Below are positions 59,901-63,200 of a stretch of DNA of 64,000 nt, piece after piece. Every line of letters starts with the position of its first letter. The stretch's first letter is position 1. A model generated the notes under the pieces. That model made no database searches, was not told where the DNA came from, and saw only the letters and a list, made by a program, of their open reading frames with translations. Origin of the DNA: Diadema setosum (Eukaryota > Echinodermata > Echinoidea > Diadematoida > Diadematidae); contig CM067067.1 in the NCBI GenBank assembly GCA_033980235.1, positions 23,994,603 to 24,058,602 of the forward strand, given 5' to 3'. Position numbers and translations under genes: made by a program.

Positions 59901-62757
59901 ACAGTAATCATAATGATAACTGGTCCAAAATCGAAATGGAGTTGTACAAAGAGAAGTGTGATGGGACCTACATGAAAGCAAGCTTGTTTGGCTGTAAGCC
60001 CCGGATAAACGGTGTTTGTGAAAGAGAAACGGAGAACGGATAGAAGTTCAGACCAGATGATTTAATACCAAATAATGGAAGCGGGATATGCCTATATGAT
60101 TAAGAAATAAAAGAACAAGAAACCTATACTAAAATGCAAACCATAATTGTGACCAAGCTATCATTTGTTTCCGAAATAGGACATGATTTACATATAGGGC
60201 CTACTTAAATATACACTTAATATTGCATTAAATCTATCACAACGATGTGTTCAGCAGAACACAAAAAGTAACTGCAAAAATCATCTGTTGATGTATATGA
60301 GGTCAGCAGACTTTATACCCAACGATTACGCCCTTGGCATCTATTTTCTTTAATTCTGCAGGCCATTCAGACACATCTGCCTTGAAAATTAATTTTGCCA
60401 CAGTTTTTAACCACACAGAGGATTTCAAATAGGTTGATTACAAATGAGTTTACCATTCATGAAGAGTGTTAAGAACAACAAATAAAACTCATCAGAGAAA
60501 TCATGTGAGGACGATTCTTATGTTAAGATTTGGTTTGGCTATTAAGGTCACACTTACAGCGACTCCTTGTTTAGAGCTAATAGAATTTAGAACGGTACAC
60601 CCGTAAGAAATTTTAATACCGCGATACCCTTTCCTTGCCAACACGTTTTACTATTATGATAGTAAAGTTTATTTGGGCAAAAAGCTGAAAGGGTCTCGCC
60701 AATTACTGTGATATTGATGAGACCTTTTCGGCTATATACGTAGATGATATAGTTACTGTAATGAGAGCCCCCCCCCCCCCCCCCCCCAAAAAAAAAAAAG
60801 GTACCAAGTAAGCATTTGATTTGACAATTTAAGCATGCGGTGATCGAATACACTCGATTTTATCATCATCTGATGTTTAGACGGACATTGACGGACTCGC
60901 ACTTTGACCTTATTAATATTGTTATGTTGTTATATGTATCTATATTGTATTTTCCTATACATTGAAAGTGATTTATGCAAAAATACAATCTGTACTTTGT
61001 AGAATAAACATGCATTTTTTTTATATTTCTAGATGTATAAAGAAAGATATATAGAGAGAGATGCTAATGAATTAGAGGCAAATGAATAAAACGATGTCAA
61101 ATGCCCAGTGATTCAAACATTTTGTATTCTACGGTGGAGAAATGACCGTATAAACAAATCTCACTAAATTACTTTCATGTTCCGTTTTAACCAAACTGCC
61201 ACTTCAGACCACGCATGCTGTGGTGTTCTTTTTGTAAAAAAAAAATAATAATAAAATAAATCAATAAATAAATAAGTGCTCGAGATTGCAAAGTCACCAC
61301 CAACGACTGAATGTTTGTACAAATGTACCACAAAAGGTTTTGATGTCCTCCCTCGTTTTGATACAATTTAGATATGTGGATCATTATCATAGAACACTGT
61401 ATATACGGGCGTATGTCTATACGCATGTTTGTCACCGTTTGTATGTAGGTGTCTATAATTTGTGTGTATGTATGTACGTATGTTTTTGTATGTGCGTATA
61501 ATGAGCGATAACGTGGGTAATGAGCGGGTTTAACGGTGTTTTTTTTTTTTTTTTTTTTTTTGTAAACGTGTGGAATGGAAATAAATCTGAGTTGAACTGA
61601 ACTGTTATTGATTTTTCGCTATGATTCATTAATTAGTTCAGTGATCCGTGTCATAAAGAGTCGGAAATGATGTTGCATTCAACAATTATTCAACTGCAAA
61701 TCCAAAAGTGATTTCAAACATTCATAAACACAAAACAGTGGATTGACATAGCACGTTTCAATTTATGTGATCACTGATTTGATCTCTTGTTCTTGTTTTT
61801 ATCTACTGTACATGCAAGCTTGTATTCTTCCTTGAATTTCCCTTCAATCCAATATCCGTTTCTTTCAGCATAATAACGGAATAAGATACACTGTACGAAT
61901 TGTCTAAAATGTATTTAAGACTGCAAATTTGAAGTACAATTGCACCTTTGGTTTCTTCGCGACCGTGGCGTAAAACGCATTGGCCCGAATTTCACGTCGA
62001 TGAAATGATTATTTTGTAACAAAATGGCAACATTTTGTAACTAAATGAACATTTCGTCCACGAAATGATAATTTTGTTTAACAAAACGGTCATTTTGTCG
62101 ACGAAATGACCAATTTCATAACGAAATATTCCGTGCGAGACTTGGCGCTCCATGGTTTTTGTCCATGGTTTAAACCATGGTTTCATTTGTACCACCTTCG
62201 TGAATTCGGGCCATTAAGTTTAATCTTGGAGAAATGCGTGTTGTGCTATATCCCAATTTTAAGATCGCAAATCATGTATACATGTACATCGTTTGCCTTT
62301 CTCAATATACGGCTTTGACTATCATTTTGATGCAACATACCGTTATGTCACGGATAACATTGATGGTGACGAAGTGTGTGATGCATGACTTGCCTTTTGC
62401 TCGAAGTTCGAAGAAGTCGGGTCTGTCGTCATCAGTTGATTTGCTTCGTTCTCTTAGGCCCACCACAGGAACGATTCGGAGCTGGCCTTCGCTCGCCGTT
62501 CGATCTACGAGCCGACGTCGCTCTTGTAGCAGGCGCATTGCTTTGGTCTGGTGTCCACCACCACCACCACCACCACCGATCGCCATGCCATTGCCGCCGT
62601 TTCGATCCTCGCCCCTGTCCCCTCCGTCGACGCCACTGCCTTCCGTGCTAGCTGGAGATCTTGGGATCTCCAACTCCTCATCCTCGTCTACCGTTTCGAT
62701 ACGATTTGAATCAGCGAGAATGCCCCCCTCCCCAGATAGTCTCGTCACCAAAGGCAT
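12356..62757 (-). CDS. GAD: Glutamate decarboxylase, complete 15-coding-exon gene (gene span)
   Basis: Converts L-glutamate to GABA plus CO2 with pyridoxal phosphate, in the cytosol of GABAergic cells. Joining minus-strand exons 62757-62394, 39254-39021, 37266-37176, 29412-29306, 26345-26230, 25630-25551, 23920-23866, 23240-23124, 21289-21225, 19729-19651, 16563-16414, 15892-15843, 14846-14792, 13713-13624 and 12541-12356 gives 1,839 nt, an unbroken frame of 612 residues plus TGA. Vertebrate GAD65/67 are 585-594 residues. The PLP lysine lies in NPHK at about residue 420, HVDAAWGGG at about 386-394, and the mobile-loop tyrosine at about 449, which is 29 residues after the lysine as in vertebrate GADs. 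The first ~120 residues are lineage-specific. Introns run from 521 bp to 23.1 kb; introns 1 and 6 have GC donors. No coding break was seen, so the gene looks functional. Identity is very secure; the exact start codon and UTRs are less so. Confidence 0.97.
13090..13485. mobile_element. TTAA-type foldback MITE, family A, copy 2
   Basis: A 396-bp element whose halves are inverted copies (AAAATTGGTTTTGAAAATGA vs CATTTTAAAACCAATTTT; AAGAGCATAC vs GTATGCTCTT). Flanked by perfect TTAA at 13086-13089 and 13486-13489. Sits in GAD intron 14, ending 138 bp from exon 14. Confidence 0.85.
13624..13713 (-). CDS. GAD: GAD coding exon 14, residues 522-551
   Basis: Encodes [19 protein letters not shown], then REKQLKLHK, matching the vertebrate PEHTNVCFWYIPPSLR and KLHK. 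The acceptor is CCGCAACAG|CCC, after a pyrimidine-rich tract. The donor is AAG|GTATGC. Phase 0 on both sides. Confidence 0.97.
14792..14846 (-). CDS. GAD: GAD coding exon 13, residues 503-521
   Basis: A 55-nt exon encoding [18 protein letters not shown] after completing the Gln codon of exon 12. It matches the vertebrate EYLYNKIKNREGYEMVF region of the C-terminal domain. The acceptor is ATTCCACAG|G and the donor AAG|GTACGA. Confidence 0.95.
15843..15892 (-). CDS. GAD: GAD coding exon 12, residues 487-502
   Basis: A 50-nt exon encoding [16 protein letters not shown] plus two bases of a Gln codon, matching the vertebrate GTVGFENQINKCLELA segment. The acceptor is TTTGTACAG|GGA and the donor CA|GTAAGT, a perfect consensus. 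Confidence 0.95.
16414..16563 (-). CDS. GAD: GAD coding exon 11: mobile catalytic loop, residues 437-486
   Basis: Encodes [19 protein letters not shown], then [19 protein letters not shown] and [11 protein letters not shown]. The Tyr of PYLF (about residue 449) is 29 residues after the PLP lysine, the same spacing as the catalytic-loop tyrosine of vertebrate GADs. This Tyr helps protonate the quinonoid; its presence argues for decarboxylation, not a side activity. Clean 150-nt phase 0/0 exon. Confidence 0.97.
17181..17613 (+). mobile_element. MITE family C, copy 1
   Basis: Ends ATAAGCCAGTTCG and CGAACTGGCTTAT form a perfect 13-bp terminal inverted repeat. The interior (TCACTGAGATAAGCATTTGT, GGTGCTTGCCAGCACATCCA) is shared with two other copies. 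433 bp. GAD intron 10, 212 bp upstream of the tRNA-Thr gene. Confidence 0.82.
17826..17898 (+). tRNA. tRNA-Thr-CGT: tRNA-Thr (anticodon CGT)
   Basis: Folds as a standard cloverleaf. The acceptor stem is GGCCTGG / TCAGGCC with one G-U pair; the D stem GCC/GGC; the anticodon stem TCTGT/ACAGA around loop CTCGTAA (anticodon CGT, threonine); the T stem AAGGG/CCCTT around TTCGAAT. The A box (TGGCCAAGTGG) and B box (GGTTCGAATCC) match consensus. A TTTTT Pol III terminator follows within 5 bp. Discriminator base T and no encoded CCA, as expected for a eukaryotic nuclear tRNA. It lies inside GAD intron 10 on the opposite strand. Confidence 0.93.
18002..18451 (+). mobile_element. MITE family C, copy 2
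   Basis: A 450-bp copy in the same orientation as copy 1, with ends ATAAGTCAGTTCG and CGAACTGGCTTAT. The interior matches throughout with scattered changes. It lies 103 bp downstream of the tRNA-Thr gene. Confidence 0.82.
18803..18862. repeat. (CA)n microsatellite
   Basis: About 30 uninterrupted CA units in GAD intron 10. Confidence 0.97.
19198..19589. mobile_element. TTAA-type foldback MITE, family A, copy 3
   Basis: A 392-bp element flanked by TTAA at 19194-19197 and 19590-19593. Its ends read AGGAACTTTACAGTACTGG and CCAGTACTGTACTGTCCCA. Internal arms carry the same CTGAG(G)TATC / GATATCTCAGCCATTTT motif as the other copies. Sits in GAD intron 10, 62 bp from exon 10. Confidence 0.85.
19651..19729 (-). 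CDS. GAD: GAD coding exon 10: PLP-lysine exon, residues 410-436
   Basis: Encodes [18 protein letters not shown], then AAVILKED. The Lys of NPHK (about residue 420) is the Schiff-base lysine in all animal GADs (K396 in human GAD65, K405 in GAD67). The acceptor is TTTCGTAG|G and the donor GAC|GTACGT (phase 0). A TTAA-flanked foldback element ends only 62 bp downstream, at 19589. Confidence 0.97.
21225..21289 (-). CDS. GAD: GAD coding exon 9, residues 389-409
   Basis: Encodes [19 protein letters not shown] and LN, which completes HVDAAWGGG from exon 8. The acceptor is AACGTAG|GCT. The donor CG|GTGAGT splits an Arg codon. Length is 65 nt. It is nearly identical to vertebrate GAD in this block. 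Confidence 0.96.
22165..22750. repeat. Imperfect long inverted repeat
   Basis: The arm at about 22165-22264 (with TCAAAATCGGATGAAAC and GAAATTGTGAAGTTTTGCT) is an inverted, diverged copy of about 22650-22750 (TTAGCAAAAATTCAAATTGT and TTTAATCCGATTTTGA). Spacer about 385 bp. Probably an old foldback transposon; no target duplication was identified. GAD intron 8. Confidence 0.6.
23008..23100. repeat. (ATCT)n tetranucleotide array
   Basis: ATCT units with a few CCAT and ACCT variants, ending 23 bp before the donor side of exon 8. Confidence 0.9.
23124..23240 (-). CDS. GAD: GAD coding exon 8, residues 350-388
   Basis: Encodes the highly conserved [19 protein letters not shown], then [23 protein letters not shown] and HVD help bind PLP in group II decarboxylases, and the Asp of HVD contacts the pyridine nitrogen (family knowledge). 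The acceptor is CCACACAG|G and the donor GAC|GTACGT (phase 0). Confidence 0.97.
23866..23920 (-). CDS. GAD: GAD coding exon 7, residues 331-349
   Basis: A short 55-nt exon encoding [18 protein letters not shown], which matches the vertebrate GKMIPSDLE-like helix before the VNATAGTT block. The acceptor is CATCCAG|G and the donor CGA|GTGAGT (phase 0). It is too short to stand out as an ORF. It was placed by the need for this block between exons 6 and 8 and by exact frame closure. Confidence 0.93.
24435..24680. repeat. (TTA)n / (TTATCA) array inside a LINE fragment
   Basis: A long trinucleotide array with an embedded GTA block (24551-24572). It interrupts LINE coding sequence that continues on both sides. 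Confidence 0.95.
24956..25137. repeat. 91-bp tandem duplication (two units)
   Basis: 24956-25046 and 25047-25137 are almost identical (TGTTCATTTCCAAACAAATT ... CAATATC), with about two or three differences. The few differences suggest a recent duplication. Intron 6, at the end of a LINE fragment. Confidence 0.88.
25549..25550 (-). promoter_or_regulatory. GC splice donor of GAD intron 6
   Basis: The donor reads AG|GCGAGT. Reading-frame closure with exon 7 (Arg codon AG+G, then GK) requires it, and no in-frame GT donor is available nearby. Confidence 0.85.
25551..25630 (-). CDS. GAD: GAD coding exon 6, residues 305-330, with GC donor
   Basis: Encodes [18 protein letters not shown], then LILVETDDR, matching the vertebrate SHYSIKKAGAALGFGTDN segment. 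The acceptor is CGACAG|AGC (phase 0). The only donor that keeps the frame is AG|GCGAGT, a GC donor. The AG plus the first G of exon 7 makes Arg, followed by GK as in vertebrate ERGK. Using the nearby GT instead (after GGCGA) would put a stop at the start of exon 7. Confidence 0.95.
26230..26345 (-). CDS. GAD: GAD coding exon 5, residues 266-304
   Basis: Encodes [19 protein letters not shown], then [11 protein letters not shown], aligning with the vertebrate GGAISNMYSIMAARYKYFP and LVLFTSEQ of the large PLP domain. The acceptor GTACAG|GT completes a Gly codon. The donor is CAT|GTAAGC (phase 0). The vertebrate Gln before the conserved Ser-His pair is His here. Confidence 0.96.
26546..26989 (-). 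mobile_element. MITE family C, copy 3 (inverted)
   Basis: The reverse complement matches copies 1 and 2: on the plus strand TGGATGTGCTGGCAAGCACC and CGATGCTTATCTCAATGAAT, with more decayed ends (AAGGCCAGTTGG and CGAACTGGTCTAT). GAD intron 4. Confidence 0.75.
27480..27605 (-). mobile_element. Family B MITE fragment, inverted
   Basis: The reverse complement carries the interior of family B (CTATTTTTCTCACTAAATCA, CTGTAGACGGTTTAGACT). Ends are not preserved. GAD intron 4. Confidence 0.55.
29060..29196. repeat. (TA)n microsatellite
   Basis: About 137 bp of TA units with a few TTTA/TGTATT interruptions, 109 bp from GAD exon 4. Strongly self-complementary. Confidence 0.97.
29306..29412 (-). CDS. 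GAD: GAD coding exon 4, residues 230-265
   Basis: Encodes [13 protein letters not shown], then [10 protein letters not shown] and GDGVFAPG, matching the vertebrate [13 protein letters not shown] and GDGIFSPG segments. The acceptor is CATCCAG|G and the donor G|GTGAGA (phase 1). It lies just past a long AT dinucleotide array and at the lower edge of the LINE-bearing intron 3. Confidence 0.96.
29795..29965. mobile_element. Partial family A foldback MITE
   Basis: Contains the centre and right half of the family (ACAAAGTAGTCCTTATAAAA, ATCTTTTATCAAGACCGCTT, GTTGGAAACCTGAAAC), but no complete left arm. GAD intron 3. Confidence 0.55.
30904..31690 (+). mobile_element. LINE C-terminal end plus 3' UTR, second family
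   Basis: Bases 30904-31081 translate to [19 protein letters not shown], then [11 protein letters not shown], and end at TGA. This is the typical last ~60 residues of CR1/L2-like LINE ORF2 (R-x-x-x-K-x-x-x-x-x-x-GP-x-x-WNSL). The trailing ~600 bp is T-rich, carries the ACAAGCTTGGCTTTTTAGCA motif shared with other LINE 3' UTRs here, and ends in ATGAAATGAAAATGAAAT. Intron 3 of GAD, antisense. Confidence 0.7.
31881..31995. repeat. 60-bp tandem duplication (two units)
   Basis: CAATTACAAAAATACGCTTT starts at 31881 and again at 31941, followed in both by ATACAT and an A-rich, imperfectly repeated stretch. GAD intron 3. Confidence 0.75.
32400..32455. repeat. (TA)n microsatellite
   Basis: About 25 TA units in GAD intron 3. 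Confidence 0.95.
33955..36719 (+). mobile_element. Non-LTR retrotransposon (LINE) with broken reverse transcriptase
   Basis: Encodes a reverse transcriptase in pieces. The pre-RT linker (from about 33990, including [17 protein letters not shown]) leads into [56 protein letters not shown] and the catalytic box FADDSN. The C-terminal part includes NLYSTLITP and later [12 protein letters not shown]. The upstream endonuclease domain was not found, so the copy is 5'-truncated. The frame is broken at a T run near 34435, a stop plus A run near 34646, a shift near 35540 and an A run near 35855. A 3' UTR ends in an A-rich tail at 36707-36719. It looks like the CR1/L2/Jockey side of LINEs (inference). 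It sits antisense in GAD intron 3 and is dead as a protein source. Confidence 0.9.
34673..35668 (+). pseudogene. LINE reverse transcriptase core, longest intact stretch
   Basis: A 331-codon open stretch holding RT motifs from YRPISLL through the FADD catalytic box to the thumb region. It is only part of the original ORF: the N-terminal half is in another frame before 34646, and the true C-terminus shifts frame near 35540. The last ~40 codons here are therefore read in the wrong frame. Confidence 0.88.
37176..37266 (-). CDS. GAD: GAD coding exon 3, residues 200-229
   Basis: Encodes [13 protein letters not shown], then [12 protein letters not shown], nearly the same as the vertebrate HPRFFNQLSTGLD and GEWLTSTANTNM blocks at the entrance to the PLP-fold domain. 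The acceptor TTTTGCAG|GC completes a Gly codon split with exon 2. The donor AT|GTGAGT splits the Met codon completed by the first G of exon 4. Length is 91 nt. Confidence 0.96.
39021..39254 (-). CDS. GAD: GAD coding exon 2: start of conserved region, residues 122-199
   Basis: Begins with the GAD signature DLLP and continues through an [11 protein letters not shown] helix and [15 protein letters not shown], which matches the vertebrate DRSTKVLDFHHPHQL segment of the N-terminal dimer-forming part. It ends [10 protein letters not shown]. The acceptor is TTCAG|AT (intron phase 1) and the donor is G|GTTAGT (phase 1). At 234 nt it is the longest internal exon. No frame defect. Confidence 0.95.
40670..40712. 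repeat. (TC)n microsatellite
   Basis: About 20 uninterrupted TC units. A similar shorter run lies at 42207-42233. Confidence 0.95.
40880..40925 (-). repeat. Inverted fragment of the 267-bp unit
   Basis: TTTACGTCGATGTAGGGCAA followed by TTTGTGAATCAGTTGCAA is the reverse complement of the unit 1 start at 42324-42362. It lies 1.4 kb before the array, just after a short TA run. Confidence 0.65.
41480..41740 (-). mobile_element. LINE 3' UTR fragment (diverged)
   Basis: Carries the same 3' UTR core as the other LINE copies (GGGGCCTGCGTAAAAGCAAG and CTGCAGGTCCC on the plus strand) and a T-rich run at the low-coordinate end corresponding to the A-rich 3' end. More diverged than the copy near 60 kb. 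Confidence 0.6.
42324..43460. repeat. 267-bp tandem array (4 full units and a partial fifth)
   Basis: The marker [C/G]ATTGCAACT recurs at 42324, 42591, 42858, 43125 and 43392, exactly 267 bp apart. Units 2-4 look nearly identical; unit 1 carries several differences at its start. Each unit holds a minus-strand tRNA-like segment with A-box and B-box matches. The array makes repeated spurious ~70-codon ORFs. GAD intron 1. Confidence 0.92.
42421..42492 (-). pseudogene. tRNA-like sequence in repeat unit (unit 1; repeats every 267 bp)
   Basis: On the minus strand TGGTCTAGTGG (A box) and GGTTCGAATCC (B box) lie at tRNA spacing, with a D stem GTC/GAC and a T stem GTAGG/CCTGC. The acceptor stem has an A-A mismatch at its end, and the anticodon stem is imperfect (CCTGT / TCAGG), so it is not a credible working tRNA. 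It recurs at +267, +534 and +801. Likely a SINE-type or satellite tRNA relic. Confidence 0.7.
43493..43600 (-). repeat. Inverted partial copy of the 267-bp unit edge
   Basis: ACTGATCAATTCATCGTTTA, GTCGATGTAGGGCAATTCGT and AACATCTCGACGGAAGAATT are the reverse complement of the unit's start and end segments, so the array is followed by an inverted piece lacking the tRNA-like core. Confidence 0.75.
44041..44579. mobile_element. TTAA-flanked MITE, family B, copy 1
   Basis: Ends read AGGTACTGTTTACCATTG and CAATGGTAAATAATGCCT, an imperfect terminal inverted repeat of about 18 bp. Flanked by TTAA at 44037-44040 and 44580-44583. 539 bp, non-coding. TTAA target duplication is typical of piggyBac-type transposases; no transposase is present here. 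GAD intron 1. Confidence 0.82.
45215..45372. repeat. CA-rich microsatellite block
   Basis: Interrupted CA array with GC and CT variants over about 150 bp. Overlapping CA-coded ORFs are artefacts. Confidence 0.92.
47440..47860. other. GC-richer patch inside GAD intron 1
   Basis: A segment with more CpG and G+C than the rest of intron 1, holding a poly-G run near 47590 and ending at a long TTC array. Two overlapping ORFs of 85-98 codons have no recognisable protein. Could be an alternative promoter or 5' UTR exon; nothing in the sequence proves it. Confidence 0.25.
47880..47955. repeat. (TTC)n microsatellite
   Basis: About 17 TTC units, then CTTCTC variants. It would form a polypurine/polypyrimidine tract able to adopt triplex structure (general knowledge). 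Confidence 0.95.
51282..51346. repeat. (GTTT)n tetranucleotide array
   Basis: Some 13 GTTT units with one interruption, then GTT repeats. Confidence 0.93.
51488..51529. repeat. (CA)n microsatellite
   Basis: About 21 CA units. Another lies at 53619-53656. Confidence 0.95.
52225..52425 (-). mobile_element. LINE 3' UTR fragment (diverged)
   Basis: Resembles the 41.6-41.7 kb fragment, sharing a TGTCTTGGT / TCTTGGTATAG block, a GGGGCC...GTATAAAAG(G)CGAGCTTGTT block and a following AAATCAGAT. It lacks coding sequence. Confidence 0.5.
52604..52959. mobile_element. TTAA-flanked MITE, family B, copy 2
   Basis: Starts AGGCATTGTTTACCATTG after TTAA and ends CAAATGGTAAATAATGTCT before ATAA (one change from TTAA). 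It shares most of its interior with copy 1 (GTGTAGGTCAGTTGTATCAC, GCAATAAAGCCTGA, TATTTTGAAGCACTAA) but lacks about 180 bp of copy 1's middle. GAD intron 1. Confidence 0.82.
53200..53571 (-). mobile_element. LINE C-terminal fragment
   Basis: The minus-strand translation includes [39 protein letters not shown] and RRCDAHHLP, then after a frame slip at an A run [16 protein letters not shown]. This mirrors the [26 protein letters not shown] and GPRYWN blocks of the 34-36 kb LINE. No catalytic region is present. Lies in GAD intron 1. Confidence 0.78.
56855..57129 (-). mobile_element. 5'-truncated copy of the same SINE with (ATT)n tail
   Basis: Bases 56985-57129 match the body of the 10.3-10.8 kb SINE (on the plus strand ACCCCGGGTAGCGTATTCAG, then GGTACCCATTTATACACCTG and GGTCGAGAGGGACAC...GTGGGTAAAAACATC). 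The tRNA head is missing. The (ATT)n tail runs back to 56857. In GAD intron 1. Confidence 0.72.
57749..57799. repeat. Compact 24-bp-arm hairpin
   Basis: Left arm 57749-57772 and right arm 57776-57799 are inverted copies with one mismatch, around a 3-nt spacer ACC. The core is GGGGCGATCGTTAACG / CGTTAACGATCGCCCC. It is GC-rich inside AT-rich intron 1 of GAD. Role unknown. Confidence 0.85.
57800..59774. other. GAD intron 1, distal part, no gene recognised
   Basis: Mixed-composition intronic DNA with ORFs no longer than 110 codons and no recognisable product. Confidence 0.45.
59775..60070 (-). mobile_element. LINE 3' UTR fragment
   Basis: The reverse complement closely follows the 3' UTR of the intron 3 LINE (36430-36700): TATCCGTTCTCCGTTTC, then GCTTACAGCCAAACAAGC, a ...GTAGGTCCCATCACACTTCT segment, GGTAAAAGAACTTGT and an A-rich GAGAAGTATGAAATGAA end. 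No coding sequence is retained. Confidence 0.75.
61981..62213. mobile_element. Short MITE with TGGCCCGAATT ends and internal palindromes
   Basis: Terminal inverted repeats TGGCCCGAATTTCACG and CGTGAATTCGGGCCA. The interior is a run of ~20-bp variants of ACGAAATGA / TTTTGTAACAAAA, followed by a perfect 18-bp palindrome CCATGGTTTAAACCATGG at 62163-62180. It sits in intron 1, only 181 bp from exon 1. Confidence 0.75.
62392..62393 (-). promoter_or_regulatory. GC splice donor of GAD intron 1
   Basis: The donor reads AAAAG|GCAAGT, the classic strong GC-donor context, matching U1 everywhere but the C. The phase (one base over) exactly complements the AT at the start of exon 2 to give DLLP. Confidence 0.85.
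62394..62757 (-). CDS. GAD: GAD coding exon 1: variable N-terminus, residues 1-121
   Basis: This exon encodes the poorly conserved N-terminal region. It has an acidic patch (VDEDEELE), a Gly/Asp-rich linker, a run of eight glycines coded by a GGT-type triplet repeat, then a basic stretch (LLQERRR) and an Arg/Ser/Asp-rich end with DFFELRAK. That end parallels the vertebrate sequence just before the conserved DLLP. The start chosen is the first ATG in frame, at 62757, with A at -3. The frame stays open upstream to a TGA at 62935-62937 but has no earlier ATG. The exon ends after codon base 1 at AAAAG|GCAAGT, a GC donor. The leftover G plus AT of exon 2 makes the Asp of DLLP, which supports both the junction and membership of this exon in GAD. 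Confidence 0.85.
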
Positions 62758-62934
62758 CCTTCTGTCTCTCTTTTTACCTCTAGATCTCACAAAATCAAAT
62801 CGAACACTTTTTTTTTTCCAGTCCAGAAATTTTTCCTCGCAATCCTCCTCCGATTGGCCGCTTAGACCGCCCAGACCGAACGAAATCCAGAGGTGATCTT
62901 TACGAGGATGCCTCGTTCCGTTGGTCAGTTGTTT
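62758..62934 (-). other. In-frame open stretch upstream of the GAD start
   Basis: The GAD frame stays open for 59 codons upstream of the ATG, back to a TGA at 62935-62937, without any in-frame ATG. It is most simply 5' UTR. It could instead be coding if an upstream exon with an ATG splices into it. Confidence 0.45.
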
Positions 62935-62939
62935 TCAGG

Positions 62940-63200
62940 TACTTTATCATCAAAATGTCATTGTCTAAACCATAGAATCAAAATGATGTTTCATATAACA
63001 TTCATGAGCGAGAATAGTTCAAGAATTGTGAAGAGCGAATAGACTTCCGATGCAAGATGAGTATTGGAGTCGCGCTCCAGAGCTCGCGCGAGTCAAGTGG
63101 TGCGTCCGCTAGGTCTCGACGTTACGTTCCAATGTTAATAGGGTAGTTTGGTTCTGCGCATGCGTACGAATTGCCGCCTCTTGCCGTATCGCTGATTAGC
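62940..63200 (-). promoter_or_regulatory. Likely GAD promoter / 5' UTR region
   Basis: Bases 63068-63180 are much richer in G+C and CpG than the surroundings and include an NRF1-like palindrome TGCGCATGCG at 63155-63164. It sits about 400 bp upstream of the chosen ATG. No TATA box was recognised. The role is inferred from position and composition; upstream non-coding exons beyond the window are possible. Confidence 0.4.

Noticed and set aside
62302..62790. A 162-codon minus-strand ORF starting at 62790
   Set aside because: The first codon is GTG (non-standard for an animal gene) and the last ~30 codons run past the GC splice donor into intron 1. Only 62757-62394 is taken as coding.
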